Shown piece after piece: positions 21,932 through 33,616 of a stretch of DNA of 64,000 nucleotides. The notes beneath the pieces are model-generated. The model was not told the DNA's origin. It worked only from the letters and a program-made list of their open reading frames with translations, and ran no database searches. Source of the stretch: Pseudovirgaria hyperparasitica (Eukaryota; Ascomycota; Dothideomycetes; Acrospermales; Acrospermaceae). Positions within the stretch are counted from its first letter, which is position 1. The number at the start of each line of letters is the position of its first letter. The DNA lies in contig NW_022985557.1 of the NCBI RefSeq assembly GCF_010093815.1, positions 1,354,779-1,418,778 of the forward strand, given 5' to 3'. Made by a program: the position numbers and the translations under genes.

Positions 21932-22690
21932 AATAGAAATGAAAGAGATTACCATTGGTCGGCAATACGCAGAAATGTGTAGACTCAATAACGTGAAGAT
22001 CATTCTACCGCTCAGGTCGCACGGAAATCAGGTCCTGACGTGAGGTATGAGTGGTTAGTATGTGCATTGTATGCCTAGGTAGGAGTCGATGACTAGACTG
22101 TGATGGTTTGGTCTGTTGGCTACTGAAAAAAATGGCATACAAGGTTGTGTGCATGAAGCAGCCACGCTCGGATTATTGAGTGTATTGATGGATACAGAGC
22201 AGGCTCATTATCGTGTTTCGGTCTACCAAACACCTGATATGTTCTGTACGAGGTCATGCGCAACGCGTTTAAACCCCGATGGTAAATCGTGTTTATGGAT
22301 GTAGCCGTGTAGGATACTCTGTTCTGCTCTACTAGAAACCATCCATATTACGTAGGGATCCACACGTAAGTCAGTTCCTCCTGAACCACAAGATACGTTT
22401 ATGACTATTAGTTGGGTTGATCTCTGGATTAAGGCAATTTGATACCTTGTTTTTGGTATAGGATGCCTCGTGTAAAGCTGTTCTACCCCGACTGCTACGT
22501 GATCTCGTCATCATGTTCAGGGACGAGAGACTACCAGACTAGATTTTCGAAACGGTTTTTCAGATATCGGGTTTGGGATCAGGGAGATCTTTTCATATTC
22601 TGCGGTGATAAATATCGTATAGAGCTGAAGTTCTTTCGATCTTGTTATCCTTCTTAGTATATAATCCATGTCGCACCTTGCCCCTAAATG
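21932..22690. other. Intergenic, nothing recognised
   Basis: 760 bp of unremarkable sequence between the regulator and the small membrane protein. ORFs here are short and without family resemblance. Confidence 0.5.
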
Positions 22691-23245
22691 CTAAAACCAA
22701 CCCTCAACGACCCACTTAACAGCAATCCCGGTCCCTGCCGCAATCATCCCATACAGAAACCATTCCTGGAACCACGCCGGCTGCGTCAGAAGAAAATCAT
22801 ACACAACGCCGAATGCAAAGAGAACGAGACCGATTTTAGCGATGTCACGCGGACACAAGGACGCCGTTCTGGCGACCGCGTGGAGGAGGATATGCGATTC
22901 TGGGCGTTTGCTGAGAGCTTGGACGAAATTTCGTGAGCTGAGTTTACGAACCTGAACCGAGAGGACGGTTGTGAGTTGTATGAAGGCGCAGAGAACCATT
23001 GCCGGGAGTGAGACGAGTGAGGGCGTGGTATCTGGGGGCGGTGTCGCTAAAGTACGATGGAGCCGCCGGGTTTGTGGGAGTCGCGGTATGAGTCTAGGCT
23101 CAAGAGATATTTTAAACCCGCTGAAGGTGTGCTGTGGAATAAGAAGCTTTTGGGAGTTGAGAAGTCCTGATCGATGCATAGGAGCACATATCTTTATATA
23201 ACTTTCCAGCGCATTGCAAATGCGCACTTCCATACCAAGGGTCAT
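22691..23245 (-). CDS. Small membrane protein, function unknown (184 aa)
   Basis: I do not recognise a family. The C-terminal third has two hydrophobic segments, IAKIGLVLFAFGVVYDFLL and WFLYGMIAAGTGIAVKWVV, separated by a short Trp-rich loop. A hydrophobic stretch also occurs near residue 83 (MVLCAFIQLTTVLSV). The N-terminal 75 residues are Arg/Pro-rich (RLPQTRRLHRTLATPPP), resembling either a mitochondrial presequence or untranslated sequence read through. The Met at 22999 is an alternative start giving 102 residues. A single-exon frame with this hydrophobic layout suggests a real gene, but no neighbour supports a role. Confidence 0.45.
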   Translation of the reverse strand: MTLGMEVRICNALESYIKICAPMHRSGLLNSQKLLIPQHTFSGFKISLEPRLIPRLPQTRRLHRTLATPPPDTTPSLVSLPAMVLCAFIQLTTVLSVQVRKLSSRNFVQALSKRPESHILLHAVARTASLCPRDIAKIGLVLFAFGVVYDFLLTQPAWFQEWFLYGMIAAGTGIAVKWVVEGWF

Positions 23246-24290
23246 CAGCTTGAAATGCGAAAGCAGCCTTTGTCTTTGAATCGAAGAAAGTCATTTCCAA
23301 TAAACAGCGTGCTGTTCATATCGGCATGTAAGAACGTTTGGAAAGGCTTTGTAGGATCAGGTATAACAAAGCAGAAATTAACCAATTGCCAACTCATAAA
23401 GCCTTCGGGAAAAGGATACGTCAAGAACGAAAGACATTGATGGCGCATGGGGGTCGAAGGAAATCCAAAGAAAAAGCAGACAATGCATCTCATATATCCT
23501 GAGTCCCTGGACAAGGAAAGCATGCATGCTGACATGAGAGATTCGCGACGACTTACAAATTAGGCTGTCATAGAAGACGCATCTTCACTCCTATCTTTGC
23601 TTCAATCAGACCGAAATAATCTTCTTCTATTCGTCCTGTCTGCATTCATGTACGGCACGAGCATCATTCTTGCCTTCAAACAATAATACCACGGTCCTTC
23701 GAATAGTACCGAGCACTCCGAAACGAAGTGATGTTGGCTTTTCAATTTGCCTGTCAGTTCGAGTCGTTCGTCCAGGCCGCAGAGACCATGTTGAAGTCTT
23801 GCTGGAAGGATTCTATACCGACGCTCGCGCCAAGTCTATGTCAATTGCGGTTCTGATCTATGGTCAATTTGGCCTCAAGCATTTGCGGAAGTAATTAATC
23901 TAGAATGTTGGAATACCGCCGCATGCGACAACAGGGACCACGAAAAAAAGGTATTTGCTTCCAATCATAAGTGCACAATCACGGGCATTGTCCAATACCT
24001 TGGTAAGACACAAGCCGATCACCATACGACTTCAGTTAGCAGTGTATGGTTTGTGATGGATCCTGGGGATCCTGAGGGAACAAACTCTCGGTGAAAGTCC
24101 GCGGCCGTAGCCGGCCTGCCAAGACTTCAGCCGGCATCGCTCCGATGGTCATATACATAATACTTTCTCTTCATGGACATCAATCTTTATACATTCAGTG
24201 AAGGAGAGACCTCCGGGAATAATCTAGAATCCAAGAAAGAGTTGTGAACGTACCGCCGTCAAAGCATTTGCAACTCAATACAACTACCCA
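23246..24290. other. Intergenic, nothing recognised
   Basis: About 1 kb between divergent genes. Only short ORFs occur on both strands with no coherent exon structure. It likely contains the promoters of the membrane protein and the amidohydrolase. Confidence 0.5.
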
Positions 24291-25298
24291 ATGAGTCGCG
24301 TGCTTGGAAGAAGACCATTCAGGTTCACCTCCAAACCCATCAGATTCGCATCATCATCAAACAACAAACCCCATCTCAATCTCCAAAAGCCTGCAACCCT
24401 ATCCTTCCGCACCATGAGCTCCACTCTCGCAAGCCGCATCCCCCGCGAAACCTGGGACTCGCACATGCACATCGTCGACCCATACAACTACCCCCTATCC
24501 GCCACAGCCGCCTACAAACCGCACGCACACCTCCTCCCAGACGCCCTCTCATTCGAGTCTTCGCTCAACATCCACAACATCGTCATCGTGCAGCCGTCAA
24601 TCTACGGGACCGACAACAGCTGCACGCTCGACGCCCTGCGCGCCATCGGCCCCGCGCGCGGCCGCGCAGTCGTGCAACTCGACCCGGCCACCATCACGGC
24701 CGCGGAACTCGACGAGTGGCACCGGATCGGCGTGCGCGGCGTGCGGTTGAACTTCAAGTCTGTTGGTGCGGCGATCGACGAGGGCGGGCTGCGTGACACG
24801 CTTGTGCGGAATGCCGATGTGGTGCGCGGGTATGGATGGGTTGTGCAGCTGTACATTGGTATGGAGAACATGCCCGTGCTGGAGCGCATCATAGCTTCGA
24901 CAGAGGCGCTGCGTGGTATCAAGTTTTGCATTGATCACTTGGGGCATCCGACGTTGCCTGCCGGGAGTCTGGTGCAAGGGACCATGCCAGATCCGTACGC
25001 GTTGCCAGGTTTTGCAGCGCTTGTGAGGCTTTTGAAGGCCGGGCAGACGTGGACGAAGTGTAGCGCTGCATATCGCATCGAGAAGGATGCGGCGATGCCG
25101 TGGACGCAGGCCATGGCGAAGGAGGTGATGAAGCAGGCTCCGGAGCGCGTGGTGTTTGCTACCGATTGGCCGCATACGCGCTTTGACGGATATGATGTTG
25201 TGCCGTTCGTGGAGCGGTGTCTAGAGTGGTGTGCAGGAGATGAAAGGTTAGCCGAGAAGCTCTTCAGTGGAAATTGTAAAGTACTGTTTGATGTGTAA
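24291..25298 (+). CDS. Amidohydrolase-family metal-dependent hydrolase (2-pyrone-4,6-dicarboxylate hydrolase-like)
   Basis: Single-exon TIM-barrel hydrolase of 335 residues. The metal-binding start of the barrel is WDSHMHIVDP near residue 55. Strands follow with NIVIVQPSIYG, GRAVVQLD, GVRGVRLNFKS and GIKFCIDHLGHP, then the terminal Asp motif FATDWPH near residue 287. This order matches LigI-type lactonases/amidohydrolases, which open 2-pyrone-4,6-dicarboxylate or related lactones in aromatic breakdown. The exact substrate cannot be read here. The first 41 residues are Arg/Ser-rich with no acidic residue (RRPFRFTSKPIRFASSSNN), like a mitochondrial presequence. A second Met at 24414 in good context (ACCATGAGC) starts just before the catalytic domain and would yield a cytosolic form. 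Confidence 0.85.
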   Translation: MSRVLGRRPFRFTSKPIRFASSSNNKPHLNLQKPATLSFRTMSSTLASRIPRETWDSHMHIVDPYNYPLSATAAYKPHAHLLPDALSFESSLNIHNIVIVQPSIYGTDNSCTLDALRAIGPARGRAVVQLDPATITAAELDEWHRIGVRGVRLNFKSVGAAIDEGGLRDTLVRNADVVRGYGWVVQLYIGMENMPVLERIIASTEALRGIKFCIDHLGHPTLPAGSLVQGTMPDPYALPGFAALVRLLKAGQTWTKCSAAYRIEKDAAMPWTQAMAKEVMKQAPERVVFATDWPHTRFDGYDVVPFVERCLEWCAGDERLAEKLFSGNCKVLFDV

Positions 25299-25653
25299 TC
25301 ACAATTGTAGCACATCATAATGAAGTCCCGACCACCATCAATTCGTTGTGAAGTGGTCATGATGAGATGTATTGCAATGCCAATACTAGCACACTACGCA
25401 ATCATGTGTGTTATGCGCGCTGAATCGCAAAGAAAGCGCGATGTACAAATCCCAATCCCAATAATCATTGTACTCCAAAGCGCCAAGTGTACCCCTGAAC
25501 GTCCAGTTCATGCAAAGTACTGAAAAAGAAAACCACAGTAAAAAACGCGCGCCATGACAAAGTCGTTTCGAACCAAACATACAAACTCGCAGACTGTTCA
25601 TCTATACTCTGCTTTGTGGATGTCAGCATGGAGCATAACAATCATGCTCCATC
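25299..25653. other. Tail-to-tail intergenic region
   Basis: 355 bp between the stop codons of the amidohydrolase and INCENP. It presumably holds both 3' UTRs. Nothing else is seen. Confidence 0.5.
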
Positions 25654-28600
25654 TCAGTGTTCACCAGTTGTATTAAAACTCCATGCTCCATCCCTCATCA
25701 ATCTCCGTCTTGCCTCACGGTCGCGTTGCTTTTCCTCTTCAGTCAGACGATCACCACCGCTCCAATTAGCGCTGCTGGTTCTTTCGCGGAAACGCTTATG
25801 GCGGTCTTTGTTTTTGAAAATCTCCTCCATCTGCAATGGTGGGATAGGTCCGAAGATTGTCTCGGGGTCGATGAGTTGCTGTGCAATAAGTAATTCTCGG
25901 AGTGCCGGCGAATCTGCCCAAGAAGGTTGTTCGAAGCCATTTTCAGAATCTTCATCCTCGGAATCAGTGGGAATGTCAGGAAGACTGATGGCTTCGCTGT
26001 TGGGGTAAGCAGGAGACGACTTCGCAGATTTAGCGGTATTCTGGTAGTTGTGTGGACCGTTCTGGCGCACGGGTGTCTTGAATGCAGACTGTTGCCCATA
26101 TTGCGAGTTAGAGGGCCCGGCAGGATTCGGGTTTTCTGCGAAGGGAATTTTCGCATTCGAAAACTTGGCGAGCTCGTGAGGGTGATTGGACTTTTGGTGC
26201 TGTGCCGAAGTTGCATGCTTCAAAAGGGCATGCGAGGCTGGTGTCTGAGCTGGCATGTATCCCTGAGGAAATTTGTTCTGTTGTTCCTTGCGCATGTTTG
26301 ATTGTCGAATCGGTGGCTTCATGACTGAACGACCCAATTCGGCAGTTTCTTCCTCCATGTCCCCAGTCTTTCGGCGCTTGCTCTCTGTCTGCTGGAACGA
26401 TGGAGGAGCTCTCTGGATTTGTGGGCGTATGATGGGTTCGTCGTCATCTGGTTGAAATATCCGCTTTGGTGGCTTAGCCGGATTGATCGGAGGAATTGGT
26501 ACAGTGTTCATGCGGGACACCGGCCTGGTGGTGCCAAGGTCGCCTCTTTGATGTGTGCCTCCGTGAGCTGCCTTCTCTTGCTGAAGTGCTGACGCGAGAT
26601 TATTCACCTGGCGATTGGGTGGACGATTAGCTTGTGGCCGGGTCCTAGCCTCCATGTTTTGCTTTTGGGTAGCTCTTTTGGCATCCAGAGCTCGCTGTTC
26701 GGCAGCTCTGCGCTGTTGCTCCGTTCTGCGCTCTTCTTCTTGTTTTAACTTCTTCTGTTCGACCTCGCGTTTCTGGTCGGCTCTACGCTGTGCAGCCTGG
26801 TCCTTCTTTTTCGCGGCAATGTCCATCGCCTTTTGTCGAGCGGAAGTAGCAGGTGGCGGTGGTTTGACACTATCATTGCCCGCCTTGGCTCCGGTTTGAG
26901 GCTGCTTAGACGTGGCTGGATTTTCCTGGAAAGAGGATGCTAGAGCGGCGTTGCTAGCCTGATGCTGAGGGAACTGACGATTCATGGCCACTTTGACAAC
27001 GACCGGTTGTTTGGACTGAGCCTCCTTTGTAGGCTTGACCAGCCTGCGCGAATCTTTCTGTTTCTGAGGAAGTGCCGTGGGAAGCTGGCTCTTTGGAGGA
27101 GCCGAAAGCGCCGTGTCTGCGACTTCTTTGATAGAGGCGTTATCTGGCATACTTTCCACATTTGGTTCGACGGCCTTTTGCTTGGTCTGTTGTGAATGCA
27201 CCGCAATCTCATCGCGAACCTTAGCTCTTGCTTTCTCGAGGTTATCTTCGTGACGTTGGTTATCTTTAGCAGCCTTTTCTCTTTGTTTTTCTGTTGAGCT
27301 GCGAGTACGCCGGCCTTCATCAGCTTTTACAGGACTAACAGGCCTGGCTGGGCTCGGAGCACGCTCAGGCCTCTTGGGACTGAAAATTTGATCTAGCGAA
27401 GGCATGTGGGATATTTGTTTATCGCGATGAGAAGGGGAAAGGGCTTCTAGCTTGGCCTGTGCACTGATACCCGCGCTAGCTATGATTCTGTCTTTTGCTG
27501 ATTTTAGAACGGAGAAAAATTTGGCTTTAGAGGCGCTGAGAGGTCCATCTGCGTATTTTTTACCAATTGGTGATCCAGACGGAGTCGTGGTTTCGAGAAC
27601 CGTAGACATGGCTGAATCAGAGTCGGACGCGACTTTCTTATGACCTTGTACAGCGGTGTTCAGTCTGATAAGCGACGGAATGGCTGATGCTGACGCGGAC
27701 TTGCTGTGTCCCAACGTTGGTCTTAAAGGCGAACCAGTGGTCGTAGGCGATTGAGGTTGTTCAAAGCGCCCGATACTGGACCGGCCACTGATTTGTTGCA
27801 TGACTTCCGCAGAATGACTCTTGAAAAGATCTGGCCGAGTTGGTGGGAGAGGGAAACTGGACCCGGAGATTGGCGCAATCCGATCTCCTTCATCCTCATC
27901 AGCTTCTAAGGCTGCGTTCGGTGAAAATGCTGTAGTGCCATCATTGGTCGGCTTATCAAGATCGAGACTTGGCAATTGGGGGTACTGTGGCTGTATTGAT
28001 GCATTGGTGTTTGGTATGACCTTGGACGTCCTATCTTTGGCTTGACCGAGCATGTTTATGCGATCATGCAGACGTTGAGTGGAAGTCTTGTTGTGTAACT
28101 TGGTAGCCTCTGCAGCTTGTGACTCCTGAGATGTAGGTTGCGTCTCTTCCCAGTCCATGGCGTCTTCTTGAGTAGAGAATTGTGAAGTTGCTGTGGTGGC
28201 AGTAGACTGAGATTGCGACCCTCCGAGGCTTTTCCCTCCAGTGAAACGGGTGTAATGACTTTGTCGTTGAGGGCCACTAGTGCGTGCACCAACACTCTTC
28301 TTGGCAAGTGGTTCGCGGGCGGGAAGCGACGCGAATGTGAGACTGCTTTTGCGAACAATTTGCTTTACAGGACTGGACCCATCAGAAGGTGACCGGACTC
28401 CCTCGGGCTCAACTTTACTCTGAGCGACCTGGGTCTCGTCCGTGTGATGAATTACCGAGTTTAGTGCAGATGCTGTGGTATGAGAGACATTAAACTGGTC
28501 TGAGCCGGATCGTCCATCTTCATTCGGCTGCTGCAGTGCGGTTATACTCTCCACAAGGTCCATGACATCATCGTCATTCACGGCCGTAATAACATCGACC

Positions 28601-29363
28601 TGTTTGCCTTGTGCTTCGATAGAGGCGCTTTTACGCTCCTTGGCAGAAACAAAAGATGCATCTGTTGAGGCTCCACTTTCGGTGGCAACAGCTTGGACCG
28701 GTGAAAGTAGTGGTGACTTCTGGATTATCACTTTCTTCGCAGGGGAGAGGCGTACGGCGGTAGGCATAACATCGATGTCCATTTCGTCGGTGGTCTTGGC
28801 CAGCTTATATGACGAGCCATCGTTTTCTTGGCCAAGACGTGCCAGTATTTTGGAGCTCGGTGTAGCTTTAGGCGTGGCAGCATTGGCGGGATCAACGTCT
28901 CCTGCGACTTGAAATTTGGCTATTTTGCTATAGAAGTGGGATGATTTTGAAGGACTTGGAGTGGACTGAGGGTTTGGTGCAAAAACGTCTGCCAGTGGCT
29001 ATACAAGTCAGTACGTTTTTGTGTCTATACTGTCATTTCATCGACTTACTGCACGCGTCTCAGCATTAAGTTTCCTCACCGTACGTGGCGTCTTTCCCCG
29101 TAGTCTCCCAGGGGTTTTGAGCATCTCTGCAAAGTTTCTATGACGTTGTCAGCTCTACATGGTTAATGAGACGCGTGTTGCACCTACGTATGGTCTCTAG
29201 AGAACACGTCCGACATGTGTTCGTTCAGCCATTCAATCTCATTGCGAACCGAGAAACTGAATTCTTCGACTTCTTGCTCCAGAAACTCCTCCGCTTGTCG
29301 TGTCTCGCTGATGAGCCATTGGGCAGACCCAACTTGAGGTGCTTTTGTCCTCGACGCGGCCAT
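25654..29363 (-). CDS. Inner centromere protein INCENP (Sli15-like), chromosomal passenger complex scaffold
   Basis: INCENP anchors Aurora kinase, survivin/Bir1 and borealin-type subunits at centromeres and activates the kinase through its C-terminal IN-box. Three exons encode 1202 residues: 29188-29363, 29050-29137 and 25654-28998, with introns of 50 and 51 nt in phase. The N-terminus (VGSAQWLISETRQAEEFLEQ, EFSFSVRNEIEWLNEHMSDVF) is the conserved complex-binding helix. The middle is low-complexity, followed by a long basic coiled coil (EVEQKKLKQEEERRTEQQRR). The C-terminus has LPDIPTDSEDED, FEQPSWADSPALRELL and IFGPIPPLQMEEIFKN, the fungal IN-box, followed by RTSSANW, which resembles the Aurora-phosphorylated TSS motif. 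The start at 29363 was chosen over 29426 because conserved sequence begins just after it. Confidence 0.92.
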
Positions 29364-30345
29364 TGCGACGAATTGTACGCAGGCGACAATGCAGGAGGGA
29401 ATATGAGCGAAACGCGTACCAACCAAGAAGGTACGTGGCTACCGACGCATGACTTTGATTGATAGAGTAGTTATGCAATGGTGGTGGTGTCGGTGTGAGT
29501 CGAATTGGTCGTGTTTACAGCTTTGTTTGGGTTGTTCGATGTGGTTGAAGACTAAACCAAGATCTGATGGTCCGTGCGCACTAGAGCCTCACGTGACTCT
29601 AGGACCCGCCACTGTTTGCCTAAGGCCAACTCGAGAGCACTGTTGTTAGCTTACAATAACTTCAACATTGTCCTATTGCAGAAGTGGCATCTCGGTACCT
29701 GGGTAACATACTTCAAAGAAACTAATGATCTGTTCAGCACAACCCATATGTTACAATGACCGCATCAACTTCGAGGCTTCAGATACAGAGCCCTTACACT
29801 TGAAAAGCTTTGTCCTTTGTTTACATACAGACCACCTTCTACATATCGAAGGCTCGTCTCAAGTTCGATACTGTTCTGTAGGTAAGACTCAAAAAAAACG
29901 CCTTGATGGGCGTTGAGCTGCTTCCTCTCATTGACTCGTTGCCCTTTGGTCATCTATATTCCTGTTGTCTGGGTCGTAAAGTTGTATAGAATTCAGGGAC
30001 CGGAGCTTTATGGATAAGCATACGAGTAAAAATTACGTAAGACATCCATGTCCATTTTGGAATTTTTAGAACACTGCATTAATACACAGAGACAGATACC
30101 GAATCATACAGGGGTAAAATATGACTCATTTCGCCTAGGTATGTATGGGTGTTCGCTATGAAGAATGTTGATCTTAGGATAAATTTTGTTTAACTAGACG
30201 GATTGGTATATAACTTTGGGAGAAGTGATGAGGCCTTGTGTCGTCCAACGCTCTTCCGCTCAGCCCCCCTTGCAATGGGCCTCCCCCAGTTCTCGCACCC
30301 TTCCACTGTCCATCCATGTTCGATTCGTTGGGTCACGCCCGATCC
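29364..30345. other. Intergenic, nothing recognised
   Basis: About 980 bp upstream of INCENP and downstream of the small secreted protein gene. It contains short ORFs only and presumably holds the INCENP promoter. Confidence 0.5.
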
Positions 30346-30561
30346 CTATTGTCCCCTTGGCATCCCCCAGTCCTCCTCCGACTCGATCCTAGCCGCCTCG
30401 TTCTCCACTGACAGGCCGACGTACGAAGGAGCTTGAGGCGGATTCGTTAGGAAAGGAGGCACGACACCACCATTTGTAGCTGAGGTGGAGGTAGATTTGA
30501 TGTGAGTTGGTGCGGCGAAAGCGACGCCAGTGAGGAGGAAGAGGACGGCGACGGGTAACAT
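30346..30561 (-). CDS. Small secreted protein (71 aa)
   Basis: Starts MLPVAVLFLLTGVAFAAPTH, a textbook signal peptide with a likely cut after AFA. The mature part of about 54 residues is Ser/Thr/Pro-rich, then acidic (NEAARIESEEDWGMP), with no cysteines. The frame is open further upstream to a Met at 30720, but the conserved-looking secretion signal begins at 30561, so I used that. I recognise no family. It could be a small effector-like or cell-wall-associated protein; lack of cysteines argues against a disulfide-rich effector. Confidence 0.55.
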   Translation of the reverse strand: MLPVAVLFLLTGVAFAAPTHIKSTSTSATNGGVVPPFLTNPPQAPSYVGLSVENEAARIESEEDWGMPRGQ

Positions 30562-31321
30562 TGTTGAGAGATTTTTGAGTGTAGGATCTGAGCTTGAAGT
30601 GTTCTTCTGTGTTGATGCTTCGATGTTGATGCGCTGAAGTGATGCGTATGTATGTTTTATCGAGTAAGAGGACTTTTTGTTATGTGATAGGATCAATGTT
30701 GTTGTAAAGAAGAAAACCATAATGCGAAGCGGATTTTCGAGGAAAATAAAGGATGGCTGTGCGTAGATTTCGGACAGCAGCGGAAGGAATCGGTTGTTTT
30801 GGTTATTTGAGCGTCGCGTGGTTTGACACAGAGACGCGTGATTTGGGAGGCAGGAGTCACTGTATTATCGTTCTTGTGGGACCGATCTATCCTAGGTCAG
30901 TATGTATGTCCAAAAGGACTGTCCTAGATACATCACGAAAAGTACATTCGTTAGAGAGGTTGTTCCCTTCAATACGGTAATCACATAAAAATGCAGATGT
31001 ACCAAAGGCAAGTAACAAGAGCAGAACAAATAGCAAAAGGGCAGGGTCAAATATACATTAGTTTATTTGTTGGATATTATAGTAATGTTTTGCATCAGAC
31101 CGCATTAATATTGATTGCGTTAGTGAGCAGTCCATGGCTGACGCAGAGGTATCTTATATGACGCCGGACGCGCCGAACAATGCAATCGTGATGCAGCACA
31201 AAGCGCCACGAGTGAATGTCAATCCACGAGAACCTTTAGAGTCCTCAGAAATCCAGTCCCAACTTTCCAATGGTAATCCTGGCAGCGGTGGAGTGTCCTG
31301 TTCGGAAAACGGTTGTGTCAT
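30562..31321. other. Intergenic, nothing recognised
   Basis: 760 bp between two small secreted-protein genes on the same strand. Short ORFs only. Confidence 0.5.
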
Positions 31322-31601
31322 CTATGCAAAGTAGGCGGCGACACCCATGACAGCGACAGCAGCGGCGGTAGGGAATGGGAGAGAGTTGGCAGCACCAGTG
31401 AACGGAGGGGGAGTTGGAACACCACCGTTGCCACCGGTGGGAGTAGCACCAGGTGGGCAAGGAGTGAGCGTGACGACAGGCTCAGAGCTGTGTTTTGTCA
31501 GTGATAGATAAGTCGTTCCATAAATAGTCGACGTACGATTGAGCGCTGACCGTAGCGACGGACGCAGCCAGAACGGTAGCGAAGATTGCGGAGAATTGCA
31601 T
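31322..31601 (-). CDS. Small GPI-anchor-type secreted protein (76 aa), one intron
   Basis: Exon 1 (31537-31601) encodes a signal peptide, MQFSAIFATVLAASVATVSA. Exon 2 (31322-31487) follows a 49 nt intron (GTACGT...CACAG, branch CTGAC) and encodes a short Pro/Gly/Thr-rich linker (CPPGATPTGGNGGVPTPPP). It then ends in a hydrophobic tail, FPTAAAVAVMGVAAYFA, directly before the stop. Signal peptide plus small-residue stretch (TGAANS) plus C-terminal hydrophobic tail is the classic GPI-anchoring layout. A single cysteine is present. The product is probably a cell-wall or plasma-membrane surface peptide. The total coding length is in phase across the splice, which supports the model. No family is recognised. 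Confidence 0.7.
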
Positions 31602-33616
31602 CTTGAGAGATATCGGAAGTTGATGATGTATGAGGTAGCGAGAGTGAGTGCTATGCAAACGACAGTTGTATTGGAGAAATTGAACTGAGGACAACCGTGG
31701 AACAGAACAGGCAGGGTGGAAGAAGCATGATATAGTGAAGGTAGGGCTATTCGACCATTACGGCTAGCGGAACGGGCCAGTCAAGCTGGAGGTTGAGATG
31801 AGGATTGTTGGATGGAGTGTTGTTACTCTGTTGTCTCTTCGGTATGGGCCTCGTCCGAGTGGCTATGCCGCTTCGGGCTGGAGTCAATAGCCTCAGACTG
31901 CCTGGCCGCTCCTCACTACTCACTAATACTGGTGTCATGCATGCAACACGATTCCTCTCCATGACTAGCACTACGACTAGCATGACCTATTATGGACAGT
32001 GGTTGGCGAGGCTTTCGTGCCAGACCCCGGATTGTAGTCCAGCCGACGGATATCTTGGTTGCGGTGATGCAAATTGCAAACCACGACACAACAATCTCTC
32101 TCAGGTGCCTGGCCTTGATGCTAGCAAGAGTCGGCGGTTCATCTCCCAGGCTTACCGGGTGCTCGATTCTGCGTTCTTTGTCATTGCTCGAGTGAAAGTG
32201 GTACAATATATGATCTCTCATCCGACATGGGAGCTGGGTAAGCGTGTCAAAAGAGTTTGTGACTTGAACATGACTGTTGACACATACACAGGCTGGCTAT
32301 CATAGGCATGGCCATACCATGTTGTGATGAAGGAAGAAAGGAAGATTGTTTGCTGGACGGCCCGCGTAGCTTCGTCGGCCATGATTGGGGTGGTGTTGGT
32401 GTGTGCATGGTCATGGTACTGTAATGGTAAAACAGCCGGAAGATCAGATAGCCGTAGTGGGTGGCAGGAGTAGAGTGCCATTGGTGGGGAGGTCTGGGAT
32501 ATTTTCTTTTGGGCGAATGATGGCCACCTAGCTGCCAGGTGAGTTATGGTTATGATACCTATAGTGAAGGGCTAAAAGGCCAAAAGGCTAAAAGGTAGCC
32601 AGGCCAGGCACAGGGCAACCCCCACCCCCGTCATTCCCGCCGCCGGCGGCACATCTGGGCAGCTGGAGGGGCGTTTGAGCGTCTGGAGACTTATACATGG
32701 CACAGATCTTCCGGTACCTTTGCTTCCCGTGCCTGAGCCTGAACTTTGAGAACTTCACCTTCTGGGCAAGTTTGGCCACTCCAGTCTGAATCAAGTTCTA
32801 GTGGTGATGCAATGCAACGTGCCTGCATGTGATGTATGCTTGCTTTGAAGCTTTCTAGGCCGTGCTCGTCTACGCCTATGATGTATTATCGTGTATTATG
32901 CATGGATGGATGCGCTGTGCTACCTCAAGGCTTCGAGGCGAATGACTCAAGCCTTCACTCTGTAATGTGCTCTCCTGCTACTTGTCTCCACCCTAGACGA
33001 GCAGCGCGTGGAATCTGTGATTTGGAAGCCTCAAACGTTCATGCTCATTTCCCATCCGCCACCACCCGTGGTAGTGGTAATCGTAGTGTTAGTAGTCGTT
33101 GTAGTAGCGTGCACACCATCATCATATCTAATCTCCTCCCATCACTTCAAGGATGCCGCGCCGCCTGTTGCTGCGTAAAGGGGCAGATGTCGAACACTCG
33201 CAGGACAAGTCTTCACCACGCTTCATCAGCGCCCCTCCTCAATTTCCTCTCCTGCTCTTCCTAACGGTCCCCCAATAGAATTTCATCGGACGTATGATAG
33301 TATACTGTCATATCATCATATCACTGCGCATCATTTTGGCGCGCTTTCCTGCTCTACCAAGAACACTCTGTATACTGTCTTGGCGTCAAACCTCAGTAAT
33401 GACAAAGCAAGCGCTACATGGCCTGGGCTTCCATTTTCACTGTACGGCTTGAATGAGGTAGCCCACGGCATGGCAGTTCAAAATCAAATCTCTGGTGAAC
33501 GTTGAAGCCCAATCCGCCGTCTACTCCACTCGCACAAACCCTCCCTGTTCCTGTTGTGGGTGTCGAACGATTTGTTCATGTGAACATGCGTCAAACTACG
33601 CGACTACGACCTCCTG
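31602..33616. other. Intergenic, no recognisable gene
   Basis: 2 kb without a supported gene. ORFs of up to 166 codons occur on the plus strand near 31805-32305 but have no family resemblance or start context. A short imprecise tandem repeat of (C/T)AAAAGG occurs at 32571-32595. Polymorphic TAG/TCG-type triplets occur near 33065-33110. Confidence 0.5.

Noticed and set aside
29364-29426. Upstream ATG for INCENP
   Set aside because: The extra 21 residues look like untranslated sequence, and conserved INCENP sequence begins right after the 29363 Met.
31805-32305. 166-codon plus-strand ORF downstream of the GPI-type gene
   Set aside because: No family motif, no ATG context, no splice structure, and shadow ORFs of similar length on the other strand.
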